Position numbers and translations under genes: made by a program. A stretch of 64,000 nt of DNA from Mesorhizobium sp. (GTDB lineage: Bacteria > Pseudomonadota > Alphaproteobacteria > Rhizobiales > Rhizobiaceae): positions 248,001 to 312,000 of the forward strand of contig SAJS01000001.1 of assembly GCA_004017535.1 (NCBI GenBank), given 5' to 3'. How positions within the stretch are numbered: position 1 is the stretch's first letter; each line of letters starts with the position of its first letter. The notes below the pieces were generated by a model. The model saw only the letters and a program-made list of their open reading frames with translations, did no database searches and was not told the origin of the DNA. This document shows, piece after piece, positions 43,572-52,676 of this stretch.

Positions 43572-45947
43572 GTGAATATCCTCGAACGCTATCACGCCAT
43601 GGAATACGGCCCGGCGCCGGAAGCCCGCAACGAGGCCGATGCTTGGCTCGCCGGGCGCGATTTCTCAAAGAGCCTGTTCATCGACGGCGCCTGGAAAGCG
43701 GCGGCCGGCGGCAAGATTTTCGAGACCAGCGAGCCGTCCTCCGGTGAGCTTCTGGCCAACATATCGGATGCCGGCTCGGCCGACATCGATGCCGCGGTCG
43801 CGGCGGCCGCCAAGGCGCTGCCGAAATGGAGCGCCAGCTCGGGCTACGCCCGCGCGAAAGTCCTCTACGCCATCGGCCGCGCCATGCAGCGCCACCAGCG
43901 CCTGTTCGCGGTGCTGGAATCGATCGACAATGGCAAGCCGATCCGCGAAAGCCGCGACATCGACGTGCCGTTGGCGATCCGTCATTTCATCCACCACGCC
44001 GGCTGGGCGCAAACACTTGAAAAGGATTTTGCCGACCACAAGCCGGTCGGCGTCGTCGGCCAGGTCATCCCTTGGAACTTCCCGCTGCTGATGCTGGCCT
44101 GGAAGATTGCGCCGGCGCTGGCCGCCGGCTGCACCGTGGTGCTGAAGCCCGCCGAATTCACGCCGCTCACCGCCATCCTGTTCGCCGAGATCTGCGAAGG
44201 GGCCGGCGTACCGAAGGGTGTCGTCAACATCGTCCAGGGCGGGCCTGAGGCGGGCGCAGCCATCGTCAATCATCCGGGCGTGCAGAAGATCGCCTTCACC
44301 GGCTCTTCGGAAGTGGGCAAGATCATCCGCAAGGCGACGGCCGGGTCCGGGAAAAAACTGTCGCTGGAGCTCGGCGGCAAGTCGGCCTTCATCGTCTTCG
44401 AGGATGCCGATCTCGACAGCGCCGTCGAAGGACTGGTCGACGGCATCTGGTTCAACCAGGGTCAGGTCTGCTGCGCCGGCTCGCGGCTTTTGGTGCAGGA
44501 GGGCATCGCCGAGGCCTTCATCGCCAAGGTCAAGGTCAGGATGAGCCGGCTGCGCGTCGGCAACCCACTCGACAAGAACACCGATATCGGCCCGCTGGTC
44601 GACCGCACCCAGCTCGACCGCGTCAAGGGCTTGATCGCCGAGGGCGCGAAACAGGGCGCCGTCTGCTGGCAGCCGGACGCCGCTTTGCCGTCCTCCGGCT
44701 ATTATCACCTGCCGACGCTGGCGACTTCTGTGTCGCCGGCTAACATTCTCGCGCAGGAAGAGGTGTTCGGCCCGGTGCTGGCGACCATGACCTTCCGCAA
44801 CACCGAGGAAGCGATCGAGCTTGCCAACAACACGCGCTACGGCCTTGCCGCTTCCGCGTGGAGCGAGAACGTCAATCTGGCGCTGCATGTCGCGCCGCAG
44901 CTGAAAGCCGGCGTCGTCTGGGTCAACGGCACCAATATGTTCGACGCCGGCTGCGGCTTCGGCGGCTATCGCGAAAGCGGTTTCGGCCGCGAGGGCGGTC
45001 GCGAGGGCATGTTCGAGTATTTGGCGGCAAAGCTGCCTGTTGGGGCTGTCGTCAAGCCAGCCGCGGCCGGCTCGGCGCAGCCGGTCGAACAGGCCGACGG
45101 CACGGCCATCGACCGCACGGCAAAACTTTTCATCGGCGGCAAGCAGGTCAGGCCGGACGGCAACTATTCTCTGGCCGTCGCCACCGCCAAGGGCAAGCTT
45201 GCCGGCGAAGTCGGTCTCGGCAACCGCAAGGATATCCGCGATGCCGTGGCTGCAGCCCGCGCCTGCAAGGCCTGGCCGGACGCGACCGCCTATAACCGCA
45301 GCCAGGTTCTCTATTATTTCGCCGAGAACCTGTCCGGCCGCGCCGACGAGTTCGCCGCGCGCCTTGTTCAGCTGACGGGCGTTACGGCCAAGGCTGCGCG
45401 CGAGGAGGTCGAGCAGTCGATCGAGCGGCTGTTCCTCTATGCCGGCCTCGCCGACAAGTTCGAGGGCCGTGTCCATCAGCCGCCGGCCCGTGTCGTGACG
45501 CTTGCGCTGCATGAGCCGGTCGGCGTCGTCGGCATCGTCGCGCCGGACAACCAGCCGCTGCTCAACTTCATCTCGCTGGCGGCGCCGGCGCTCGCCATGG
45601 GCAACACGGTGGTCGCGGTTCCGTCGGAGCGGCATCCGCTTTTGGCCACCGACCTTTATCAGGTGATAGAATATTCCGACTTGCCGGCCGGCGCCATCAA
45701 CATCGTCACCGGCCGCAGCGCCGAGCTTGCCGGCGTTCTAGCCAAGCATGACGATGTCGACGGACTCTGGCTGTTCGCCGATGCTGACACCTGCGCCAAG
45801 GCGGAGGCCGATTCCATCGGCAATCTCAAACGCGTCTGGACCGGCAATGGCCGCACGCTCGATTGGACGTCGAACGAGGCGGCCGGCGAGCCCTTCCTGC
45901 GCCGCGCCATAGAGGTCAAGAACGTCTGGGTGCCTTACGGCGACTGA
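43572..45947 (+). CDS. ALDH16-type two-domain aldehyde dehydrogenase
   Basis: 791 residues from GTG with AAAGGAGCG upstream (43559-43566). Residues about 1-500 form a complete ALDH domain: PWNFPLLMLAWK, LELGGK with Glu266, and the catalytic Cys300 in FNQGQVCCAGSRL. Residues about 525-791 form a second, shorter ALDH-like domain (KLFIGGKQVRPDGNYSLAVA, VGVVGIVAPDNQPLLNFISL) that has no GQxC catalytic segment. This is the ALDH16 architecture, in which the second domain is thought to be structural. Following deoC, it likely oxidises acetaldehyde from deoxyribose phosphate cleavage to acetate. Confidence 0.88.
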   Translation: MNILERYHAMEYGPAPEARNEADAWLAGRDFSKSLFIDGAWKAAAGGKIFETSEPSSGELLANISDAGSADIDAAVAAAAKALPKWSASSGYARAKVLYAIGRAMQRHQRLFAVLESIDNGKPIRESRDIDVPLAIRHFIHHAGWAQTLEKDFADHKPVGVVGQVIPWNFPLLMLAWKIAPALAAGCTVVLKPAEFTPLTAILFAEICEGAGVPKGVVNIVQGGPEAGAAIVNHPGVQKIAFTGSSEVGKIIRKATAGSGKKLSLELGGKSAFIVFEDADLDSAVEGLVDGIWFNQGQVCCAGSRLLVQEGIAEAFIAKVKVRMSRLRVGNPLDKNTDIGPLVDRTQLDRVKGLIAEGAKQGAVCWQPDAALPSSGYYHLPTLATSVSPANILAQEEVFGPVLATMTFRNTEEAIELANNTRYGLAASAWSENVNLALHVAPQLKAGVVWVNGTNMFDAGCGFGGYRESGFGREGGREGMFEYLAAKLPVGAVVKPAAAGSAQPVEQADGTAIDRTAKLFIGGKQVRPDGNYSLAVATAKGKLAGEVGLGNRKDIRDAVAAARACKAWPDATAYNRSQVLYYFAENLSGRADEFAARLVQLTGVTAKAAREEVEQSIERLFLYAGLADKFEGRVHQPPARVVTLALHEPVGVVGIVAPDNQPLLNFISLAAPALAMGNTVVAVPSERHPLLATDLYQVIEYSDLPAGAINIVTGRSAELAGVLAKHDDVDGLWLFADADTCAKAEADSIGNLKRVWTGNGRTLDWTSNEAAGEPFLRRAIEVKNVWVPYGD

Positions 45948-46167
45948 GGCCTCCCGCCTGAGGCGCGCCGTGCGCCGGAGCCATTCGGGCGCTGTCGCGA
46001 AGGTGATCGCCGTCGGGCTTGACGCTTGTTCGCGTGTTCTTTAACGAGAAAAAACATCTTTATCTGTGAAGCGGAAATCTGACCGCACGATGCCGACTGT
46101 CTGGCACATGACGCCCGGGCCGGCCATCGACAGAGGCGGACCGCATCGGTCAGGCAGGAGAAAAAAC

Positions 46168-46899
46168 ATGGCGGATCTGGCGGGTAAGGTGGTTGTGATC
46201 ACCGCGGCGGCGCAAGGTATCGGTCGGGCGAGCGCGCTGGCCTTCGCCAAGACAGGCGCGACCGTCCACGCCACCGATATCAACGAGCCTCTTCTTGCCG
46301 AACTAGCCAAGACTGCCGGCATCAAGACCCGCAAGCTCGATGTGCTGAACGACGCGGCCGTCGCTTCTGCCTTCGCCGAGATCGGCCGCGTCGATGTGCT
46401 GTTCAACTGCGCCGGCTTCGTCCATGGCGGCTCGGTCCTGGAGATGAAGGACGAGGATCTCGACTTCGCGCTCAACCTCAATGTCCGTTCGATGATCCGT
46501 ACCATCCGCGCGGTGCTGCCGGGCATGCTGGAGCGCGGCGACGGCTCGATCATCAACATGGCCTCGCTGGCAAGCTCGCAGAAGGGCGTGCCGAACCGCT
46601 TCGTCTACGGTCTTACCAAGGCCGCTGTGGTCGGCCTGACCAAGGCGGTCGCCGCCGACTATGTCTCCAAGGGCATTCGCTGCAACGCCATCTGCCCGGG
46701 CACGGTCGAAAGCCCGTCGCTGCAGGATCGCATGCATGCGCAGGGCGACTATGAAGCAGCGCGCGCGGCCTTCATAGCCCGCCAGCCGATGGGTCGGCTG
46801 GGCACGCCCGAGGAGATCGCCGATCTCGCCGTTTATCTGGCCGGCGCCACCTACACGTCGGGGCAGGCCTACAACATCGACGGCGGCTGGTCGATCTGA
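46168..46899 (+). CDS. Short-chain dehydrogenase, 2-keto-3-deoxy-L-fuconate dehydrogenase-like
   Basis: 243 residues from the ATG at 46168, with CAGGAG (46155-46160) upstream. The frame is open from 46066 but that leader is not conserved-looking. SDR motifs: ITAAAQGIGRASALAF (residues 10-25), ATDIN acidic residue for NAD, NCAG, Ser in INMASLASSQKG, and YGLTK. The C-terminus is YNIDGGWSI. The family includes enzymes that oxidise 2-keto-3-deoxy-L-fuconate or -rhamnonate at C4. The FAH-type hydrolase that follows is the next step of that pathway, which supports the assignment. Confidence 0.78.
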   Translation: MADLAGKVVVITAAAQGIGRASALAFAKTGATVHATDINEPLLAELAKTAGIKTRKLDVLNDAAVASAFAEIGRVDVLFNCAGFVHGGSVLEMKDEDLDFALNLNVRSMIRTIRAVLPGMLERGDGSIINMASLASSQKGVPNRFVYGLTKAAVVGLTKAVAADYVSKGIRCNAICPGTVESPSLQDRMHAQGDYEAARAAFIARQPMGRLGTPEEIADLAVYLAGATYTSGQAYNIDGGWSI

Positions 46900-47071
46900 C
46901 GAAAGGCTCGGATGTCGGCGAGGCGGTCGGATCGAAACGTCTGAAAATCTCGACGATTTGGCCGGCGTAGCAGCAAGCTCGCTTGCCGCCGGTATGGTCG
47001 GCGACTAGGGTCCGCTGGCTTTGACGGGAATTTGTGAAACGGCCGCTGGCCGCAAGGTGGAGAACGTTGAG

Positions 47072-47917
47072 ATGAAATTGTTGCGCTATGGCGAAGCTGG
47101 TAGCGAGAAGCCGGGCCTGCTCGATGCGGATGGGAATATCCGCGACCTTTCCGCTCATGTCGCCGATATCGCCGGCACGGCGCTTCATCCGGCCTCGCTG
47201 GAGATGCTTTCCAAGCTCGATCCCAAGACGCTGCCGGTGGTCTCCGGCAAGCCGCGCCTGGGCGCCTGCGTCGCCGGAACGGGCAAGTTCATCTGCATCG
47301 GCCTCAACTATTCCGATCACGCCGCCGAGACCGGCGCCACCGTGCCGCCGGAGCCGATCATCTTCATGAAGGCAAGCTCGGCGATCGTCGGGCCGGATGA
47401 CGACGTGCTGATCCCGCGCGGTTCGGAAAAGACCGACTGGGAAGTCGAGCTCGCCGTCATCATCGGCAAGACGGCGAAATATGTCTCGGAGGACGACGCG
47501 CTGGATTATGTCGCCGGCTACGCCGTCGCGCATGATGTGTCGGAGCGCGCCTTCCAGGCCGAGCGCCAGGGCCAGTGGACCAAGGGCAAATCCTGCGACA
47601 CCTTCGGCCCGACCGGCCCGTGGCTGGTCACCAAGGACGAGGTCGCCGATCCGCAGAACCTGAAGATGTGGCTGACCGTCAACGGCAAGACCATGCAGAA
47701 CGGCTCGACCAAGACCATGGTCTATGGCGTGAAGTATCTGGTCTCCTATCTCAGCCAGTTCATGTCGCTGCACCCGGGAGACATCATCTCCACCGGCACG
47801 CCACCCGGCGTCGGGCTCGGCATGAAGCCGCCGGTGTTCCTGAAGGCCGGCGACATCGTGGAGCTCGGCATCGAAGGGCTCGGCCAGCAGAAGCAGACGT
47901 TCAAGGCGGACGAGTAA
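47072..47917 (+). CDS. FAH-family hydrolase (2,4-diketo-3-deoxy-L-fuconate hydrolase-like)
   Basis: 281 residues from the ATG at 47072, preceded by AAGGTGGAG. FAH motifs are FICIGLNYSDHAAETGATVP (about residues 72-91), EPIIFMKASSAIVGPDD, the metal-binding DWEVELAVIIGKTAKYV and the GDIISTGTPPGVGLGMKPP loop near the C-terminus. It is commonly annotated as ureidoglycolate lyase, but the close relatives characterised cleave 2,4-diketo-3-deoxy-L-fuconate to pyruvate and lactate. The upstream SDR makes that substrate, so a pathway pair is likely. No sugar dehydrogenase, lactonase or dehydratase for the earlier steps is nearby. Confidence 0.82.
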   Translation: MKLLRYGEAGSEKPGLLDADGNIRDLSAHVADIAGTALHPASLEMLSKLDPKTLPVVSGKPRLGACVAGTGKFICIGLNYSDHAAETGATVPPEPIIFMKASSAIVGPDDDVLIPRGSEKTDWEVELAVIIGKTAKYVSEDDALDYVAGYAVAHDVSERAFQAERQGQWTKGKSCDTFGPTGPWLVTKDEVADPQNLKMWLTVNGKTMQNGSTKTMVYGVKYLVSYLSQFMSLHPGDIISTGTPPGVGLGMKPPVFLKAGDIVELGIEGLGQQKQTFKADE

Positions 47918-47928
47918 GCTCGACCTCC

Positions 47929-48110
47929 ACCTTCCCCCCTTGTGGGAGAAGGTGGATCGGCGCGCAGCGCCGAGACGGATGAGGGGTGTTGGAAGAAATG
48001 AGGCGCGGGAAGATAACGCGCTTTGAGCACCCTATTGTGCCGCGTCGCGATCCTTCCAACACCCCTCATCCGGCCGCTTCGCGGCCACCTTCTCCCACAA
48101 GGGGAGAAGG
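47929..48110. repeat. Intergenic palindromic element, family C
   Basis: Two nested inverted pairs: about 47929-47955 with 48083-48110 (ACCTTCCCCCCTTGTGGGAG and complement-like), and ATGAGGGGTGTTGGAAG (47979-47995) with CTTCCAACACCCCTCAT (48053-48069). The total length is about 180 bases. It lies between the convergent FAH and ABC genes. It is a separate family from the elements at 20934 and 37091. Confidence 0.78.
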
Positions 48111-48121
48111 GAGCGCCGGCG

Positions 48122-49120
<999 letters not shown>

Positions 49121-49135
49121 GGCTTCGTTCCTGTT

Positions 49136-50191
49136 CTAGAGTTTGACGGCGTTGCCGCTGCGCACGCTCTCGTCGGCGGCGAGGCAGACGGCGAGCGACT
49201 TCACGGCATCGTCCATGTGGCGGGTGAGGTCGATATTTTCGCGGATGGCCTTGAGCAGGAAGGCCTGCTCCAGATCGCAGAGCTCCTGGTGGCCCGGCTC
49301 GCCTTCCATCGACAGCAACTGGTCTTCCTTGGCGAAGCTGCCGTCGGGTCCGGTCGCCGCACTATGCAGCCGGATGGTCGAGGTCTTGGTGTGGGTGTCG
49401 ATGTCGTTGGACTTCACGCCTTCCTTCATGACGATCGAGACGCAGCCCTTGGGCGAGATCACGTCCTTCACGAAGAAGGCTGTCTCGGAGATCATCGGCC
49501 CCCAGCCGGCTTCATACCAGCCGACCGAGCCGTCCTCGAACAGCACTTGCAGGTGGCCGTAATTGTACATCGACGGCGCCACCTCGTCGCTGAGCCGCAC
49601 GCCCATGCCGCGCACCTCGACGGGCTTCGCGTCGGTGATCTGCAGCATGACGTCGAGATAATGCACGCCGCAGTCGACGATCGGCGAGGTCGTCCGCATC
49701 AGCTGCTTGTGCGTCTCCCAGGTGTGGCCGGAAGACTGCTGGTTGAGGTTCATGCGAAAGACATACGGACCGCCGAGCTTGCGCGCCTCGGCGATCAGCC
49801 GGATCCAGGACGGATGGTGGCGCAATATATAGCCGATCACCAGTTTCCTGCCGTTGGCCCTGGCAGCATCGACGACGCGCTGCGCGTCGGCAACCGTCGT
49901 CGCCAGCGGCTTCTCGACGAAGACATGGCAGCCTGCCTCGAAGGCCCGCACCGCATAGTCGGCATGGCTGTCGGAATAGGTGGCGATCGCGGCCACATCC
50001 GGCTTCTCGTCGCGCAGCGCGTCCTCGAAGGAGCGGCGGATGCCGTACCGCTCAAGCCCGTTGGACAGCGGCACGTCGGAACGGTTGATCAGCGCCGCGA
50101 TCTCGAAGCCTGGATTGGTGTGATAGGCCAGCGCATGGCTGCGGCCCATATTGCCTAGCCCGGCGACGACGACGCGTAGAGGTTGAGCCAT
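49136..50191 (-). CDS. Gfo/Idh/MocA-family oxidoreductase
   Basis: 351 residues. Rossmann loop VVVAGLGNMGRSHALAYH (residues 7-24) and the catalytic Lys in HVFVEKPLATTVADAQ are clear, and a C-terminal alpha/beta domain follows (about 125-351) with VDCGVHYLDVML holding the usual Asp and His. It oxidises or epimerises a sugar with NAD(P). In an operon with amino-sugar genes it could act on an anhydro- or N-acetyl sugar. The substrate cannot be read. It lies three bases after the DUF4304-like gene and 15 before the ATPase gene. Confidence 0.85.
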   Translation of the reverse strand: MAQPLRVVVAGLGNMGRSHALAYHTNPGFEIAALINRSDVPLSNGLERYGIRRSFEDALRDEKPDVAAIATYSDSHADYAVRAFEAGCHVFVEKPLATTVADAQRVVDAARANGRKLVIGYILRHHPSWIRLIAEARKLGGPYVFRMNLNQQSSGHTWETHKQLMRTTSPIVDCGVHYLDVMLQITDAKPVEVRGMGVRLSDEVAPSMYNYGHLQVLFEDGSVGWYEAGWGPMISETAFFVKDVISPKGCVSIVMKEGVKSNDIDTHTKTSTIRLHSAATGPDGSFAKEDQLLSMEGEPGHQELCDLEQAFLLKAIRENIDLTRHMDDAVKSLAVCLAADESVRSGNAVKL

Positions 50192-50194
50192 CCT

Positions 50195-50662
50195 TCAGTT
50201 TACCTTTTCTTGCATGCGAGCTTTCAAAGCCACCGCTACAAGTGGCCCAGCCTCATCCGCGACGCGCAAAGCTTCTTGTTCGGTCTCGCAACGGGACAAA
50301 AGCGCAAAACCGTATCCGTCGGCCCCGGCCTCGATCAGCGAATGTCTCGAATCGGCAGCCAGTGGATGTTCAAGGTCGAGAGCCTGTGTAAACGCCTTCG
50401 ATTGATCGCCTTCCATAGGCGAGCCGATGCGCCAGCGAATTTGGCACTTGTATTCTTTTGGCCGTCGCTCTGGTCCGAACCGCCTAAACCAGACCGCGGC
50501 ATTGAGATAGAACTGCGGCCCCCAAGCAGATCTCTGAATGTTGACCAAGCAGATTGTCTCGGGCCACTCGCGGTAGAAATTCGTCGCGCGAACACCTCGA
50601 AATCCATAACGGCTCGCTGCCTCGGCAACAGCTTGAGCAATGATGTCCCGACCGTGGCTCAC
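50195..50662 (-). CDS. DUF4304-like protein inside the sugar operon
   Basis: 155 residues from a GTG that overlaps the permease stop by four bases (GTGA), with GGGAGCC upstream. The central part, FYREWPETICLVNIQRSAWG (about residues 28-47) followed by QFYLNAAVWF, matches the style of DUF4304 proteins, whose function is unknown and which are often found near toxin-immunity or mobile loci. There is no signal peptide or membrane helix. Hand-counted GC over 50281-50640 is about 57 percent, lower than the adjacent permease gene. It is unusual in an ABC operon and may be a late insertion that kept translational coupling. Confidence 0.65.
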   Translation of the reverse strand: MSHGRDIIAQAVAEAASRYGFRGVRATNFYREWPETICLVNIQRSAWGPQFYLNAAVWFRRFGPERRPKEYKCQIRWRIGSPMEGDQSKAFTQALDLEHPLAADSRHSLIEAGADGYGFALLSRCETEQEALRVADEAGPLVAVALKARMQEKVN

Positions 50663-51498
50663 TTGACGGCTCCCGAGGTGATGCCGCGGATCAGCTGCCG
50701 CGAGAAGATGACATAGAGGATCAGCACCGGCAGGATCGCCAGCGAGAGTGCGGCCAGGATCGCGTTCCAATTGGTCACGAACTGGCCGAGGAAGAGCTGC
50801 GCGCCGAGCGTCACCGTCTTGGTCTCTTCCGACGGCGCCAGGATCAGCGGGAACCACAGATCGTTCCAGATCGGGATCATGGTGAAGACGGCGACCGTCG
50901 CCATTGCCGGCCGCACCAGCGGCAGCACCAGCCGGAAGAAAATTGTGTATTCCGAAAGCCCGTCGATGCGTCCCGCGTTCTTCAGGTCATTGGACACCTG
51001 CTTCATGAATTCCGACAGGATGAAGATCGCCAGCGGCAGGCCTTGCGCGGTGTAGACCAGGATCAGCGCCGTCAGCGTGTTGACCAGCCCGCTCGCCACC
51101 ATCAGCTGCAGGATGGCGACGGTGCCGAGGCGGATCGGGATCATGATGCCGAGCGCCAGGTAAAGCCCCATCAGCGTGTTGCCGCGGAAGCGGTATTCCG
51201 ACAGCGCGAAAGCCGCCATCGCCCCGAACAAAAGCACAAAGAACAGCGACGCGACGGTGACGACCAGGCTGTTCTGGAAATAGTGGAAGAAATCGCCCTG
51301 GCCGAACACGGTGGTGTAGCCGATCAGATCGAAGGTATTGGCCGTCGGCGGCGTCAGCGGCGCGCCGAAGATGCCCGCGCGCGACTTGAACGAATTCATC
51401 ACCACCAGGATCACCGGGAACAGCGCGATCACCGTGTAGGTGACAAGGATCGCGTGCGCGCCGATGGTCCGGGGCAGGGAACGGGTGGCTGTGCTCAT
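50659..51498 (-). CDS. Sugar ABC transporter permease (MalG-type)
   Basis: 279 residues. Six hydrophobic segments are visible, beginning HAILVTYTVIALFPVILVVM. The EAA-type loop is LKNAGRIDGLSEYTIFFRLV, and the C-terminus RQLIRGITSGAVK is typical of MalG-like proteins. It starts eight bases after the upstream permease stop. It pairs with that permease for uptake of what the operon suggests is an amino sugar. Confidence 0.87.
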   Translation of the reverse strand: MSTATRSLPRTIGAHAILVTYTVIALFPVILVVMNSFKSRAGIFGAPLTPPTANTFDLIGYTTVFGQGDFFHYFQNSLVVTVASLFFVLLFGAMAAFALSEYRFRGNTLMGLYLALGIMIPIRLGTVAILQLMVASGLVNTLTALILVYTAQGLPLAIFILSEFMKQVSNDLKNAGRIDGLSEYTIFFRLVLPLVRPAMATVAVFTMIPIWNDLWFPLILAPSEETKTVTLGAQLFLGQFVTNWNAILAALSLAILPVLILYVIFSRQLIRGITSGAVK

Positions 51499-51506
51499 GG
51501 CGCGCC

Positions 51507-52451
51507 TCAGAACTGGTAGCGACGCAGGCGCGTCTGCACGAGGAACAGGTAGACGCAGACGCCGGCGAGGATGATCAGGAACATGATCGTGGCGATGGCC
51601 GCGCCCATATTGGGGTCGCCGACCTGCAACTGGAAGCCGAAGAAGGCGCGGTAGAGGAAAGTGCCGAGGATGTCGGTCGAATAGTTCGGCCCGGCGAGCG
51701 CGCCCTGCGCGGTGTAGATCAGGTCGAAGGCATTGAAATTACCGACGAAGGTCAGGATCGAGATGATGCCGATCGAGGGCAGGATCAGCGGCAGCTTGAT
51801 CTTCCAGAACTGCGCCATGCCGGTGACGCCGTCGCATTCGGCCGCCTCGATCACCTCGTCGGGAATCGACAGCAGCGCCGCATAGATCAGCATCATCGGG
51901 ATGCCGACGAACTGCCACACCGAGACCAGGCTGAGCGCGGTCAGCGCATACTGCTCCTTGCCAAGCCATGGCGTGAAGAAGCTCTTCAGTCCGACGAAAT
52001 CCATCAGATGCGGCGCCACGCCCCAGATCGGCGACAGGATCAGCTTCCAGGCGAAACCGACGATGACGAAGGACAGGATCGTCGGCACGAAGATCGCCGT
52101 GCGGTAGAAGGCGGTGAACCGCAACCTGGGGCTGGAAAGCAGCGCCGCCAGAAGGATGCCGATCGGGTTCTGCACCAGCATGTGGATGATGAAGAACCAG
52201 ACATTGTTCCTCAGCGCATTCCAGAAATTCACCGACCAGTTCGGGTCGCCGAACAGCGTGCGGAAATTACCGAGTCCGACAAAGACCTGGGACTGTTCGA
52301 TGTTGCGGAACAGCGAGAGCTGCAGCGTGCCGAACAGCGGCAGGATCATGAAGGCGGTGTAGACCAGCACCGCCGGCGCTAGGAAGACGCCGACATGCCA
52401 GCGGATCGGTCTTTTCGCTCGCGTTTCTGCAGCCATGGTTTCGGTGTCCAT
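51507..52451 (-). CDS. Sugar ABC transporter permease (MalF-type)
   Basis: 314 residues from the ATG at 52451. A second ATG at 52436 is also possible. Six or more helices are present, beginning WHVGVFLAPAVLVYTAFMIL. The EAA loop is VIEAAECDGVTGMAQFWKIK. It is separated from the binding-protein gene by 225 bases that contain a perfect hairpin. It is part of the CUT1 importer of the murQ operon. Confidence 0.87.
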   Translation of the reverse strand: MDTETMAAETRAKRPIRWHVGVFLAPAVLVYTAFMILPLFGTLQLSLFRNIEQSQVFVGLGNFRTLFGDPNWSVNFWNALRNNVWFFIIHMLVQNPIGILLAALLSSPRLRFTAFYRTAIFVPTILSFVIVGFAWKLILSPIWGVAPHLMDFVGLKSFFTPWLGKEQYALTALSLVSVWQFVGIPMMLIYAALLSIPDEVIEAAECDGVTGMAQFWKIKLPLILPSIGIISILTFVGNFNAFDLIYTAQGALAGPNYSTDILGTFLYRAFFGFQLQVGDPNMGAAIATIMFLIILAGVCVYLFLVQTRLRRYQF

Positions 52452-52632
52452 GAGTTCGGTTCCCCGCCGTCTCTGGGGTCCAGTTCAGGTGATGCTAGCT
52501 GATGCCTCGATGCACGGCCTGACTGTCCCCTCTTCGGGGAAGACAGGCAAGACAGATCGGCTCCGTCTTCCCCGCGGGATCGAGGGTAAGACCGGGAGGC
52601 TGTGCCGACAATCGCTATCTGGACCTGTTTGA

Positions 52633-52662
52633 ATGCCGGCCGGGCAAGCGCCCGGCCGGCAT
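52633..52662 (-). promoter_or_regulatory. Perfect 13-base hairpin after the binding-protein gene
   Basis: ATGCCGGCCGGGC (52633-52645) and GCCCGGCCGGCAT (52650-52662) form a perfect stem with a four-base loop, 14 bases after the binding-protein stop. The same spacer has a second inverted pair GGGGAAGAC (52536-52544) and GTCTTCCCC (52565-52573). No T-run follows. Differential expression of binding protein over permeases is the likely purpose. Confidence 0.72.
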
Positions 52663-52676
52663 CGCAATCGATCTGC

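Noticed and set aside
43665-45635. 656-codon antisense frame over the ALDH16 gene
   Set aside because: Shadow ORF. The plus strand has all ALDH catalytic motifs.
47072-47917. FAH protein as ureidoglycolate lyase of allantoin catabolism
   Set aside because: No allantoinase, allantoicase or ureidoglycolate genes are near, while the adjacent SDR fits the deoxy-sugar acid pathway.
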